A DNA stretch of 64,000 nucleotides from Bacteroidales bacterium. GTDB lineage: Bacteria; Bacteroidota; Bacteroidia; Bacteroidales; Tenuifilaceae. Under the pieces are notes generated by a model, which saw only the letters and a list, made by a program, of their open reading frames with translations, was not told the DNA's origin and searched no databases. The stretch lies in contig JABFRB010000038.1 of the NCBI GenBank assembly GCA_013141385.1, positions 1 to 64,000 of the forward strand, in the 5' to 3' direction. Made by a program: the position numbers and the translations under genes. Of this stretch, positions 42,264 through 52,200 are shown in pieces; the stretch's first letter is position 1, and each line of letters opens with the position of its first letter.

Positions 42264-43610
42264 GTGAAAGAATCGAACAATACATTATACTTAGGAACTT
42301 TTAATTCTGAACTGTTTTGGAAAGAATTAGGCTTTTCTGAACTTCCATCTATTTCGGATTTACAGAGTGATAATGTTCTTTCAGTACTCGATGAATTACA
42401 ATTTGCATTTTGTGCAAATTCAAATGATGTTCTGATCACTAGGCTGCCATTTGACCAATTTCATAAGGAATATCTTTGTCTACTAGGCTTTGAATTCAAA
42501 AGTAATGATGTTCAACCCAAAAATGAAAAAGGTTCAGGTGTAGCATCAATTTGTGATTTGATTTCAGGGAGTCAAAACCTTGAATATTTCCGTGGTTTAA
42601 CATCATCTATAAACTCCTTTTCTCCGTATTCCATTTTGCCAGAATCTGAATTGCTATTGCAGAAATTGCAATTAGAAAATAGTATTCCGAGCATCGAGAT
42701 AGTGAAGAAAGTAAACTCAAAAGTATTTTCTACACTTCTTTCAAAGGAAATTGGAGGTATTAAAAAAGAGGAATTAGCATATTCATCTGAATATCTGTTA
42801 AGGATAGGTAAAGAAATGCTTTCTTCATCCCATGTTCTTATAAAAGATCCAATGGGGGTTTCGGGTAAAGGTAATATGCTAATAAACTCCGAAAAACTGC
42901 TTAGCCGTATATGTAGCCATATTCAGAAGCAGGAGCAGAATGGAAAAAAGACATGCTTTGTTATTGAATCTTTGCTGAATAAGAAAGCAGATTTTTCAAC
43001 GCAACTTTTGATAGATAAATCCGGGGAAATAAAACTAGTTACCGTTCAGGTAATGCGAAACAATGGGTTTGCTTTTTCTGGAATACAAACATCAGACAGC
43101 AAATTCCTTAGTTTCTTGAATAAAACGGAATATTTTAAGCAGGTTGAGTGGATTGGGAGAGAAATTTATAAAGAAGGATATTTTGGCCCTGTGTGCATTG
43201 ATTCAATGGTTGATCAAGATGATAATGTAATCCCCATTATTGAGATCAATGCCCGCAAATCGATGGGATTGATAAATTATGCAATAGATCAGCATTTGGC
43301 AAATTTTTCGGTAAAAGGGAATCTGATGTATCTTTCATTAATTCTAAAAAACAAAATTTCGTTCGAAAAACTTTTAAATAGACTCGATGAACTTGGGATT
43401 CTTTTCACAAGTCAAAATAACTTGGGGATTTTGCCATTATCTGCAAATGCTATAAATATTAATGTTGGTGATAATGTTACAGACTCTATGTCATGCAAAG
43501 GCAGGTTTTATTTTTCTCTAATTGCAAAAGACAATGAAGAAAAGAAAGATGAATTATTGTCAAAACTGAATTTTGCATTTAATGAATTCAATATCAAAGT
43601 AGTAAATTAA
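42264..43610 (+). CDS. ATP-grasp ligase
   Basis: This 448-residue protein has an ATP-grasp core in its second half: VLIKDPMGVSGKGNMLI (glycine-rich nucleotide loop), FVIESLLNKKADFSTQLLIDKSGEIKLVTVQVMRNNGFAF (central strands with the lysine/glutamate pair) and the metal-binding IIEINARKSMGLINYA. The N-terminal 160 residues are specific and unrecognised. Such enzymes join a carboxylate to an amine or thiol through an acyl phosphate, often in peptide natural products. The translation start is a GTG, five bases after the carrier-protein stop, so the free carrier protein is a candidate partner. Substrates are unknown. Confidence 0.78.
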   Translation: MKESNNTLYLGTFNSELFWKELGFSELPSISDLQSDNVLSVLDELQFAFCANSNDVLITRLPFDQFHKEYLCLLGFEFKSNDVQPKNEKGSGVASICDLISGSQNLEYFRGLTSSINSFSPYSILPESELLLQKLQLENSIPSIEIVKKVNSKVFSTLLSKEIGGIKKEELAYSSEYLLRIGKEMLSSSHVLIKDPMGVSGKGNMLINSEKLLSRICSHIQKQEQNGKKTCFVIESLLNKKADFSTQLLIDKSGEIKLVTVQVMRNNGFAFSGIQTSDSKFLSFLNKTEYFKQVEWIGREIYKEGYFGPVCIDSMVDQDDNVIPIIEINARKSMGLINYAIDQHLANFSVKGNLMYLSLILKNKISFEKLLNRLDELGILFTSQNNLGILPLSANAININVGDNVTDSMSCKGRFYFSLIAKDNEEKKDELLSKLNFAFNEFNIKVVN

Positions 43611-43618
43611 GAAATAAA

Positions 43619-44704
43619 ATGGAAAAAGGTACGATAACAATTCTTAGTTCTGGAGTTACCCTCGGAATTTATGTTCCAGCTTTAACAATTAATTCTCAAC
43701 TGCAAAATAAGGGTTTCAATACTGATGTTGTTGTGCTTGAGAGTCTTTTTTTAAAGGAAAAGCAAAATAAAATACCCGAAGCAAAAGTTCAATTTCATAA
43801 AAATTTTAAGTTCGCCTTAATGGGACAAAAGGTTACAGGTAATATTTTTGATAGTTTTGATATACCTGTGCTAGAGGCGACACTTACAAAATGGATTAAT
43901 GAAAAGAGATCTCATTTTTTGGTTTTTTCTGGATTTTGGGTGCCAATAATTGAGCAATATTTATCTGCAATTGATTTTAAGATTGAGGTAGATATATGCC
44001 ACATGGACGCAACGGAGTCTATATCCTGGAAGGGAAGGGATACCTCTCATTCATGTTACCGTCATATTTGGATGTTTAACTGGGAAAACAGAGCCGTTAC
44101 TTCAATTATAGATATTCAGGGCGAGCCCCCCTTAATGTTTGAAAAAAGGAACGATAGATTTATTGTTCATGGTGGTGGATGGGGTATTGGTACTTATAAA
44201 AACGTTATACCTGAATTAACGGAACTCGGTTATGGTTTAGATATTATAGCCTATGATAACAACGACATATCTGATAATAAGAATAAGCACCGTTATTTCA
44301 TGATTGACCCAAATTGGAAAGCCTGGGAAAAGGATAGCCATAATTATTATATTTTTCCACCATTAGGAGAAGTAAATGGAAATAGCCAAATACAATATAA
44401 AAACAATCGGCAATATTCTGAAGTATACAATCTTATAGCACAAAATAAAGCAATAATTAGTAAGCCAGGAGGGGCAACCATAATTGATTCACTTTCATCT
44501 GCAACTCCAATAATATTTTTAGACCCATTTGGTGAGTATGAGAACGTTAATTCTAAATTATGGGAGTATTTAGGATTCGGAATTTCATATAAAAATTGGA
44601 AAGAATCGAATTTTTCAATGGCAATTCTTGATGAATTGCATAATAACTTATTAAAAATAAGACCTAAACTAAAAAACTATTTGGAGGAAATATATGCAGC
44701 CTAA
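43619..44704 (+). CDS. GT-B-fold glycosyltransferase-like protein
   Basis: This 361-residue protein opens TITILSSGVTLGIYVPALTINSQLQNKGF, the N-terminal Rossmann unit of UGT-like transferases. In the C-terminal half it has IISKPGGATIIDSLSSATPIIFLDPFGEYENVNSKLWEYLGFGI, the classical nucleotide-sugar-binding segment (Pro-Gly-Gly, then Pro and Glu-x-x-Asn). It would attach a sugar to the product or to a carrier-bound intermediate; donor and acceptor are unknown. Its end overlaps the next gene's start by 11 bases, so translation is coupled to the radical SAM enzyme. Confidence 0.72.
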   Translation: MEKGTITILSSGVTLGIYVPALTINSQLQNKGFNTDVVVLESLFLKEKQNKIPEAKVQFHKNFKFALMGQKVTGNIFDSFDIPVLEATLTKWINEKRSHFLVFSGFWVPIIEQYLSAIDFKIEVDICHMDATESISWKGRDTSHSCYRHIWMFNWENRAVTSIIDIQGEPPLMFEKRNDRFIVHGGGWGIGTYKNVIPELTELGYGLDIIAYDNNDISDNKNKHRYFMIDPNWKAWEKDSHNYYIFPPLGEVNGNSQIQYKNNRQYSEVYNLIAQNKAIISKPGGATIIDSLSSATPIIFLDPFGEYENVNSKLWEYLGFGISYKNWKESNFSMAILDELHNNLLKIRPKLKNYLEEIYAA

Positions 44705-45866
44705 AACAACAGTTAAATTCGACGAAAAAACATTCGAGAGACATAAAGAATCAATTAAATCTATTGCGAAAACACGTAGAATGAGAAAGTTGAACCCAAC
44801 TTATTCTTCTGACTTACCATTAGATATTGGGATGCAAGTTACTCGAAGATGTAACTTAAAATGCAAAACTTGTTTCTTATGGAATGAAAATGGTGATTTT
44901 CGTTATTTGGATAAGGAGGAGAAAGAGATTGAACTTGATGCTTCAATTATAGAAAAGACACTATTTGAAACAAAGGAGGCAAAATCAAGACTATATATGT
45001 GGGGAGCAGAACCATTAATTCATAAACAATGGGATGATATTGCTAAGATGTTGATTAAAGATCATCGTTGGTTAACAATTTGTACTAACGGAATTTTATT
45101 AGATAAGAAAGTTGATACACTGCTTCCTATCTCTGAGGATTTAGCAGTAGTAATGAGTCTGGATGGATTTGAACATGAACATGATATTGTACGCGGTAAA
45201 GGGACTTTTGCCAAAACAGTTCAAAATGCTGAAATGTTGATTTCACTCAAAAAAAAGGGACTATTCAAAGGTTTAACAACATTTCATTGTGTTCTGAATG
45301 ATGATATTATACCGAATTTGTTTGAGTTTGCTAAATATTGTGAAAATTTTGGTGTAGACTCATTATACTTCGGTTTTCCATGGTACATTGGCCCAGATAC
45401 CTGCAAAGAAATGGATGAACATTACAATAAACATTTCAGTTGGTTAGATAATTTGAATAAAAGGGAACAAAATAGTTGGTATACTTATGCTTATCATATA
45501 AAACCAGAATTAATTCCTGTTCTTGAAGAACAAATGAAAAAAATAATTGATCATGAGTCAAAATTAAGAATCAGGCTTCAACCTCCACTTGAAATTCCAG
45601 AATTTAGAGATTATTTAGTTGGCAAAAAAATGCCTGTACAGTACAGCTCCAATTGTTATGCAGTATCTAATAGGATGGATATTTTAGCAAATGGTGACGT
45701 GACAACCTGTCAACCATTCCGTGAATTTGTAGTTGGGAATTTGTACAATAATAGTTTGGTCGAAATTTGGAAGGGCGAAAAATTCAATAAGGTACGAGAA
45801 GCTATTAGCCAAGGATTAACTCCAATATGTTCAAAATGCATATTACTTTATTTAAACGGTAAATAA
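44694..45866 (+). CDS. Radical SAM / SPASM-domain enzyme
   Basis: This 390-residue protein has the radical SAM motif CNLKCKTC (Cys53, Cys57, Cys60), a following GAEPL glycine-rich strand and a C-terminal SPASM region with CQPFREFVVGNLYNNSLVEIWKG, then a final CSKC, so one or two auxiliary [4Fe-4S] clusters are likely. SPASM enzymes modify peptides or carrier-bound groups by radical chemistry, including cross-links and oxidations. Next to a GT-B gene and an ATP-grasp gene it probably acts on a carrier-bound or released intermediate. The substrate is unknown. The start overlaps the glycosyltransferase end. Confidence 0.88.
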   Translation: MQPKTTVKFDEKTFERHKESIKSIAKTRRMRKLNPTYSSDLPLDIGMQVTRRCNLKCKTCFLWNENGDFRYLDKEEKEIELDASIIEKTLFETKEAKSRLYMWGAEPLIHKQWDDIAKMLIKDHRWLTICTNGILLDKKVDTLLPISEDLAVVMSLDGFEHEHDIVRGKGTFAKTVQNAEMLISLKKKGLFKGLTTFHCVLNDDIIPNLFEFAKYCENFGVDSLYFGFPWYIGPDTCKEMDEHYNKHFSWLDNLNKREQNSWYTYAYHIKPELIPVLEEQMKKIIDHESKLRIRLQPPLEIPEFRDYLVGKKMPVQYSSNCYAVSNRMDILANGDVTTCQPFREFVVGNLYNNSLVEIWKGEKFNKVREAISQGLTPICSKCILLYLNGK

Positions 45867-45949
45867 TCTAATCTGTATTTATCCTTAATATAAATAATTT
45901 GGATTCAAATCTATTATGAATTTAGCACTCAATCTAATAACATTAAGCC

Positions 45950-46315
45950 ATGGAAACTAAATTTGATTTCAAGAATATGGGTTATTGTGGTGCTGAATGT
46001 GGTAATAAATGTCACATTTTTACAGCAACAGTTAGCAATGACATTGATGCTAAAAAAAGGATAGCCTCAGACTGGACTTTTGAGCAAGGCGAATCTTTTA
46101 CTGCAGACGAAGTTTTCTGTTATGGGTGTAAAAATAAAGAAATGCCACAAAATAAGGCTCACCTCAAATGTACAGTGCGTATTTGTGCAGAGGAAAAACA
46201 TTTAGAGGCATGTTTCCAATGCAAGGATCTAGAAAAATGTGATAAAGCTCTTTGGCGAAATTGGCCAAACCTTAAGTCAGAAGCATTAAGAATTCAGAAA
46301 AGTTTAAATTTATAA
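45950..46315 (+). CDS. DUF3795 cysteine-rich protein
   Basis: This 121-residue protein has about twelve Cys in the DUF3795 pattern: GYCGAECGNKCHIF, CYGCKNKEM, CTVRICAEEKHLEACFQCKDLEKC. It may bind an iron-sulfur cluster or zinc; the family function is unknown. It lies just after the SPASM radical SAM gene and 11 bases before the oxidoreductase gene, so it could assist those enzymes. Its presence in a PKS/NRPS cluster is unusual. Confidence 0.8.
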   Translation: METKFDFKNMGYCGAECGNKCHIFTATVSNDIDAKKRIASDWTFEQGESFTADEVFCYGCKNKEMPQNKAHLKCTVRICAEEKHLEACFQCKDLEKCDKALWRNWPNLKSEALRIQKSLNL

Positions 46316-46326
46316 AATACTATGTA

Positions 46327-47322
46327 ATGGGATGTATTAAGCTTGGAATACTTGGAACCGCAGATGTTATTGGGCGTTCATTAATTGAGCCGTCAAAAAA
46401 AGTAGAACGTCTTAATATTTATGCAATTGCTTCTCGAAGTGATGAAAAAGCAAAAAGTATTGCAGAGAAATATAGCATTCCCAATTATTTTTCAGGGTAT
46501 GATACACTTTTAAACAACAAAGAAATTGATGCTGTTTATATACCCTTAATCAATAGTTTACATGCTGATTGGACTATTAAAGCCATTAAAGCAGGTAAGC
46601 ATGTATTAATAGAAAAACCACTTTGCCTAAATTCTGAAGATTTAAAGAGAATTAAAGAATGTCTAGATGATCATCCTGAAGTTGTAGTTTTAGAAGGCCT
46701 CATGTCACAACACCATCCTTTTAGTGATAAATTATTAGAAATAATTAAGAATAAAAAATATGGTGCTTTGAAATCTCTTAAAACAAAAGCTTCTTATAAT
46801 ATTAATGAACCTAATGATTTTAGGCTGTTTCCAGAAAAGGGAGGAAGTGTGTTTTTTGAAGAAGGATTACTATGGTGCCATTTGACCCAGATTTGTTTAG
46901 GATTAGAACCATTAGGTTTTGACACCCAATGTGATTTTAATGGTCCAAATGGGGGAGATCATATATTCCAAACAAAATTAATATTCCAAGATGGTGTTAC
47001 CTCTGAACTTTTCTGTTCCTATGCACATCCTTATCAGGCAGACCATTTTATTAATTTCGAAAAAGCAGAGATTAAAATTAAAAATTTCTGGAGACCAACA
47101 TTTGGCTTCCAGAAATTGAAAATGGAAATTAATAATCTTAATTCTGTTGAAAATGAAGATTATGTATTTGAATCACAAAATTATTTTTTTAATCAATTAA
47201 ATTTTTTTATTGATGTAATTGAGAAAAAAAAGAAGAATATTCCAATTCATGAATCTTTTGAAAGGATAGAATTAATGGAAAAAATTTATAATAAGGCTAA
47301 AATACATACAACATCTTGTTGA
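46327..47322 (+). CDS. Gfo/Idh/MocA-family oxidoreductase
   Basis: This 331-residue protein has an N-terminal NAD(P)-binding Rossmann domain (KLGILGTADVIGRSLIEPSKKV) and the diagnostic Glu-Lys-Pro (residues 96-98, GKHVLIEKPLCLNSEDL), followed by the alpha/beta substrate domain with VVLEGLMSQHHP and GGSVFFEEGLLWCHL. It oxidises or reduces a sugar-like alcohol or ketone and could shape the sugar used by the glycosyltransferase. The length is normal. It ends the first block; a 280-base gap then precedes the cobalamin radical SAM gene. Confidence 0.9.
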   Translation: MGCIKLGILGTADVIGRSLIEPSKKVERLNIYAIASRSDEKAKSIAEKYSIPNYFSGYDTLLNNKEIDAVYIPLINSLHADWTIKAIKAGKHVLIEKPLCLNSEDLKRIKECLDDHPEVVVLEGLMSQHHPFSDKLLEIIKNKKYGALKSLKTKASYNINEPNDFRLFPEKGGSVFFEEGLLWCHLTQICLGLEPLGFDTQCDFNGPNGGDHIFQTKLIFQDGVTSELFCSYAHPYQADHFINFEKAEIKIKNFWRPTFGFQKLKMEINNLNSVENEDYVFESQNYFFNQLNFFIDVIEKKKKNIPIHESFERIELMEKIYNKAKIHTTSC

Positions 47323-47602
47323 AATTGTAAATAATTCACATTGATAATAGTAGTCTAAAGAACTGCTAACCAAAATAAAGTTTGATTACCTCAAGTAGAA
47401 TATCTAATAGGTCAGTTTCATGATTTTAAAGAGGAGCATAAATAACTGAGGAATAGTTTTTATTGTTTGAATAAACCCAGATTTAACTTCCTTTTGCCAA
47501 CAAATTTATAGAGTATTATTTTTTTTGTTATGTGAAAACATGACTAATAATAGCCAGTGTAATATTTTGATTATTAACCCTTAACTTTAAAGATATATTC
47601 TC

Positions 47603-49204
47603 ATGAAAGCAAATATTGACTGTCTTCTTATAGGATCCTATAATTTCGAGATAGGAAAAATGGAGAAAATATTAAAAACTATTGGGCCGGAGTCTTCAGT
47701 TTCTCGAAACTTTAATATACGATATCTTAAACACAATGGTAAACCTTATGAAATATTTGAATTAATTGAATATTTACATAACAATTATAAGTCTGAGAAA
47801 CTTGTTAATCTTGATGAAACCTTAAGCAATACTATTGCTTATCTTGGAAGTTATCTTGATAATCACGGCTTTAGTTTTGATTATATTATCTCCTTTTTAA
47901 AGGAAAAAGAAAAATTAGCTGATTTATTACAAAACAGCAACGTTTTAACAATCGCTATCCTAACAACTACATATGGTAACCAATTCCCAATCCGGGATCT
48001 TGTTTCTTTTATCAGAAAATACAATACAGAAGTAAAAATTATTATCGGGGGACCATACCTTAATAGTCAATTATTGTTTGAAGAAACAAAATCAGCCAAG
48101 ATAGCATTTCTTAAAAGTTTAGGCGCCGATTTTTATGTTGATTCTCCACAAGGGGAAGATACTTTAGGGGATCTATTAACAGCCATTAAAAACAACACCT
48201 CTTTTGATAATATTTATAATTTATACTATAAGCAAGATGGGGATCTTATCCAAACTTCCTCAAAGGATGAGAGAGTTACCCTTGAAGAAAATATGATAAA
48301 TTGGCAACTATTCAAAAAAGATTTGCCAGATTATCTATTTATAAGAACATCATTATCATGTCCATTTAGCTGTTCATTTTGCGATTTTCCTGCACGTATG
48401 GGGAAACATACCTATTTAAGCCTTGATTATGTTGAAAGAGAATTGGATTCTATCGCAGAGATAGGTAAGGTAAAATATATTAGGTTTATAGATGATACGC
48501 TTAACATTCCTAAACCTCGGTATAAAGAGATGTTAAAGCTAATGATTCGAAAGAAGTATAATTTTAAGTGGAATGCATTTTATCGTTGTCAATTTTCTGA
48601 TGAGGAAACAGTGCAACTAATGAAAGAGAGCGGTTGTGAATTAGTCCATCTTGGAATAGAATCTGGAAGTCAGCAGATTTTAGATAACATGCATAAACAG
48701 GCAAAAGTGAAGGATTTTAGAAAAGGAGTAGATTTATTGAATAAATATGGTATTATGTCGATAGCTACCCTAATTATGGGATTTCCTGGCGAAACAGATT
48801 ATACTATAAAAGAAACAATTGATTTCTTGAACCAATCTCCTCCAACTTTTTCTAATTTTCACCTCTGGTTCTGTTCCCCAATGACTCCAATATGGCAAGA
48901 AAAAGAAAAGTACGGATTATCCGGTTGGGCGTTTAACTGGAAACATAATACTATGGATTCAAATAGGGCTATGGATGAAATAGAAAAAATACTAATAAAC
49001 AATCCATTAACAACTAGTATATTAAACACTATGCTAGCTGAATATGTCTTAGTTTTCCTTCATAATGGTTATTCATTAGATCAATTAAGAATGTATTTTA
49101 ATAGTTTTAATGATGGTGTTAAGGAAAAGTTAATCAGTAGAAAAAATGTTGACGTTAGTAATGAGGTTTTAGAGAGAATAAAATCCAGTCTTATTCAAAT
49201 TTAA
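47603..49204 (+). CDS. PhpK-like cobalamin-dependent radical SAM methyltransferase
   Basis: This 533-residue protein has an N-terminal cobalamin-binding-like Rossmann region (ANIDCLLIGSYNFEIGKMEK to about residue 195, with VKIIIGGPYL and SLGADFYVD). The radical SAM motif is CPFSCSFC (Cys253, Cys257, Cys260). The remainder has the usual radical SAM barrel (HLGIESGSQQILDNM and ATLIMGFPGET). The opening and the segment NGKPY, NTIAYLGSYL and FSFDYI look like the PhpK family, first known for P-methylation of phosphinothricin; relatives methylate unactivated carbons in polyketide or peptide clusters. The exact target is inferred. The base-off Asp-x-His-x-x-Gly motif of some cobalamin proteins is not seen, as in other class B members. 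Confidence 0.75.
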   Translation: MKANIDCLLIGSYNFEIGKMEKILKTIGPESSVSRNFNIRYLKHNGKPYEIFELIEYLHNNYKSEKLVNLDETLSNTIAYLGSYLDNHGFSFDYIISFLKEKEKLADLLQNSNVLTIAILTTTYGNQFPIRDLVSFIRKYNTEVKIIIGGPYLNSQLLFEETKSAKIAFLKSLGADFYVDSPQGEDTLGDLLTAIKNNTSFDNIYNLYYKQDGDLIQTSSKDERVTLEENMINWQLFKKDLPDYLFIRTSLSCPFSCSFCDFPARMGKHTYLSLDYVERELDSIAEIGKVKYIRFIDDTLNIPKPRYKEMLKLMIRKKYNFKWNAFYRCQFSDEETVQLMKESGCELVHLGIESGSQQILDNMHKQAKVKDFRKGVDLLNKYGIMSIATLIMGFPGETDYTIKETIDFLNQSPPTFSNFHLWFCSPMTPIWQEKEKYGLSGWAFNWKHNTMDSNRAMDEIEKILINNPLTTSILNTMLAEYVLVFLHNGYSLDQLRMYFNSFNDGVKEKLISRKNVDVSNEVLERIKSSLIQI

Positions 49205-49278
49205 TTACTTACAAACACTTTGTTTTAGAACTTTCAATGAGTCAATGATCCTTTAAAATAATAGAGAGGTATTAATAA

Positions 49279-52200
49279 ATGGATAAAAATATTAATAGCA
49301 GGGATATTGCAATAATCGGAATGGCTTGTCGTTTCCCTGATGCAGATAATTATAGTGAGTTTTGGAATAATTTAATTCAAAATAAAAATTCAATTATTCA
49401 CTTTTCTGAAGAAGAGCTTTTGCAAAAGGGAAGAGATAAAAAAACTATTAATTCTCCAAATTTTGTTAAAGCCGCATCTGTTATAAAGGATCTCGACAAG
49501 TTTGATGCTTCATTCTTTAATTGTAATACCCATGAGGCAATTTTAATGGATCCTCAAATCCGTTTATTTTTAGAATGTGCATGGGAAGCTCTAGAAAATA
49601 GTGGATACGCTACTGGCGATAATAGTTGTAAGATTGGTATATACGCAGGTTCAAATATATCAAACTATTTGTATAGGTATGTGATACAAAAAATACATGA
49701 AACAATTGACAAGGAAGATATTTCCTACAATTTGAACAAATGTATTAATGATTATATGGCAACATTTGTTGCTTATAAATTGAACTTGAGGGGACCTAGT
49801 TTTAATGTTCAAAATTGGTGCACTAGTTCAACAACAGCAGTTCATTTAGCTTGTCAGAGTTTACGCAGCAAAGAGTGTGACATTATTTTAGCGGGCGGTG
49901 TTAATTTGCATATTCCACAAGAGGGTTATTTTACTGCTGAACATGGACAGTTATCACTTGATGGTTCTTCTAGTTCTTTTGATAAGAATGCAAGAGGTAC
50001 TATCCCTGGAAATGGATTGGGTATAGTAGTATTAAAACTTTTATCAAAGGCGGTGGAGGATGGAGATTATATACATGCCGTTATTAAAGGGACGAGTTGT
50101 AACAACGATGGGTTTGGGCCTCAAAAATTAAGTTATCATGGATTAACGACCGAAGGCATGTGCAGGGCAATTAATGATGCCTTAGTTGATTCGGGTGTTG
50201 ATGCAGGTTCTATTTCGCATATTGAGGCTCATGGGACTGCCAATAGATTAGCCGATAGAGTAGAATTAAACGCCTTATCAAACACTTTTAAAAAATATAC
50301 TGACAAAGAGAAATATTGCGCAGTAACTTCTGTAAAATCAAATATTGGGCATTTAGGTATGGCCTCAGGAATTGCAGGAATAATAAAAGTTGCATTATCT
50401 CTGAAGAATAAAAAAATTCCTGGTGTAATAAATTTAGATAGCGTTGACAAAAAAACACTAAACGAGCATTCGCCATTCTACATTAATACAAGTTTAATTG
50501 ATTGGGAAAGCCAAAACCTTCCAAGAAGAGCTGCTGTCAATAATTTTGGACTAGGAGGAACAAATACTCATTTCATTCTGGAAGAAGCTCCAGAATTAAT
50601 AATTTCAAATGGTTCTGATAAATTAGAAATATTAACATTATCAGCTCAAACAGCTAGTGCCCTAGAGCAAATTAAACTTAATTTAAGTAAAGATTTAGAA
50701 AGCTATCCCGAAAAAAGTGTCGACAATGTTGTTTATTCAATGAACATTGGCAGAAAAGCATTTAATTACAGACAATCTTTCGTTTGTAAGGACAAAAAGT
50801 CTTTGGTTAAATCATTAAACTCAAAAGATTTATCTCACACAATCTTTAATGAAAATGAAGAATCTTCAATTGTCTTTCTGCTTTCTGGATCCGAGGATTA
50901 TAGGGATAACATCACGTATGAATTTTACAAAAATATTCCATCATTTAAGAAAGAGATAGATAATTGTTTTGATTTGCTAAATCGATTGTACAAAATCGAT
51001 ATCAAAAGCATTCTATATTCTGACAATAAGAATGTTGAAAAAACTGACTTGAATTCGACATTAATATATTTATTCGTTGAATACGCTTTAGCAAAAGTCT
51101 GGATAGGTTGGGGTGTAAACCCAGATTTAATGATAGGTTGTAGTACTGGTGAATTAGCCGCTGCATGTATTGCAGAAGTAATATCACTTCAAGATGCAAT
51201 CAAACTTATTGTTGAATTATTTAACAAACTAGAGAGCCTTCCTTCTGGTAAAATGTTAACCGTTTTGTGTTCGAAAGAGGAAATAATAGATCAGTTGAAC
51301 GATGATTTATCATTAGCTGCTGTTTACAACCCGTCTACTCTATTGTTGGCAGGAACAACTCACGCTACTCAGGAGATGATGAAATTCCTAGAAACTAAGA
51401 ACATTAGCTACCAACTTGTTGATTGTCGCTATCCTTTTCACCATTCAAAATATTTCGATTCTTTGAAAGATGATATTAGCGCTGTTATAAAAACCTTTAA
51501 CATATCATCGCCCAAAATTTCATATATATCATGTGTTACAAAGAATGAAATTTCTATTGATACACTCAAAAATCCCGAATATTGGTTACAGATATTTAGT
51601 GATACTTTTGATTTTAACGATGCTATAAAATATATTTCAAAAACAAATACCAAAAAAATTTACGTGGAGATCGGATTAAAACAAACCCTATACTCCATGT
51701 TAAAGCAGCATCCTTCATTAAATAGTAATGATGTGGTATTCTTTTCTTTTTCTCCTTCTGAAGACAAGGATTCAGAATTATTTTCGCTTTACAATACTTT
51801 AGGTAGTTTATGGCAAAATGGGGCTAAAATTGATTGGAAATCATTTTATAGAGACGAAAAAAGAAATAGGATACCCTTACCAACTTATCCTTTTGAAAGG
51901 AAGAGGTATTGGTATGAAATTGAGCAAACAAAAGAAACTGAAATTGACAATGAAGATTCCTTAATTCCTAAGAATAAATTATCGGAATGGTTTTATATAC
52001 CAACTTGGAAACAGAGCTACCAGTTCTCAGGTAATATTCAAACTGAATTAGCCGGAGCTCCCAAGATCTGGATGGTTTTTATTGATGGACAAAATGTTGG
52101 TAACAAAATAGTTGAAAAACTTGAAGGTTTTGGACAAAAAGTTATAATTATCAGGCAGGGTGATGGTTTTAAGCAAACTAAAACGACTGAATTTTATATT

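Noticed and set aside
49279-50600. KS domain as non-elongating because its active-site context is unusual
   Set aside because: NWCTSS and EAHGTANRLAD differ from the usual motifs, but Cys181, His318 and His358 are all present, so an active KS is more likely.
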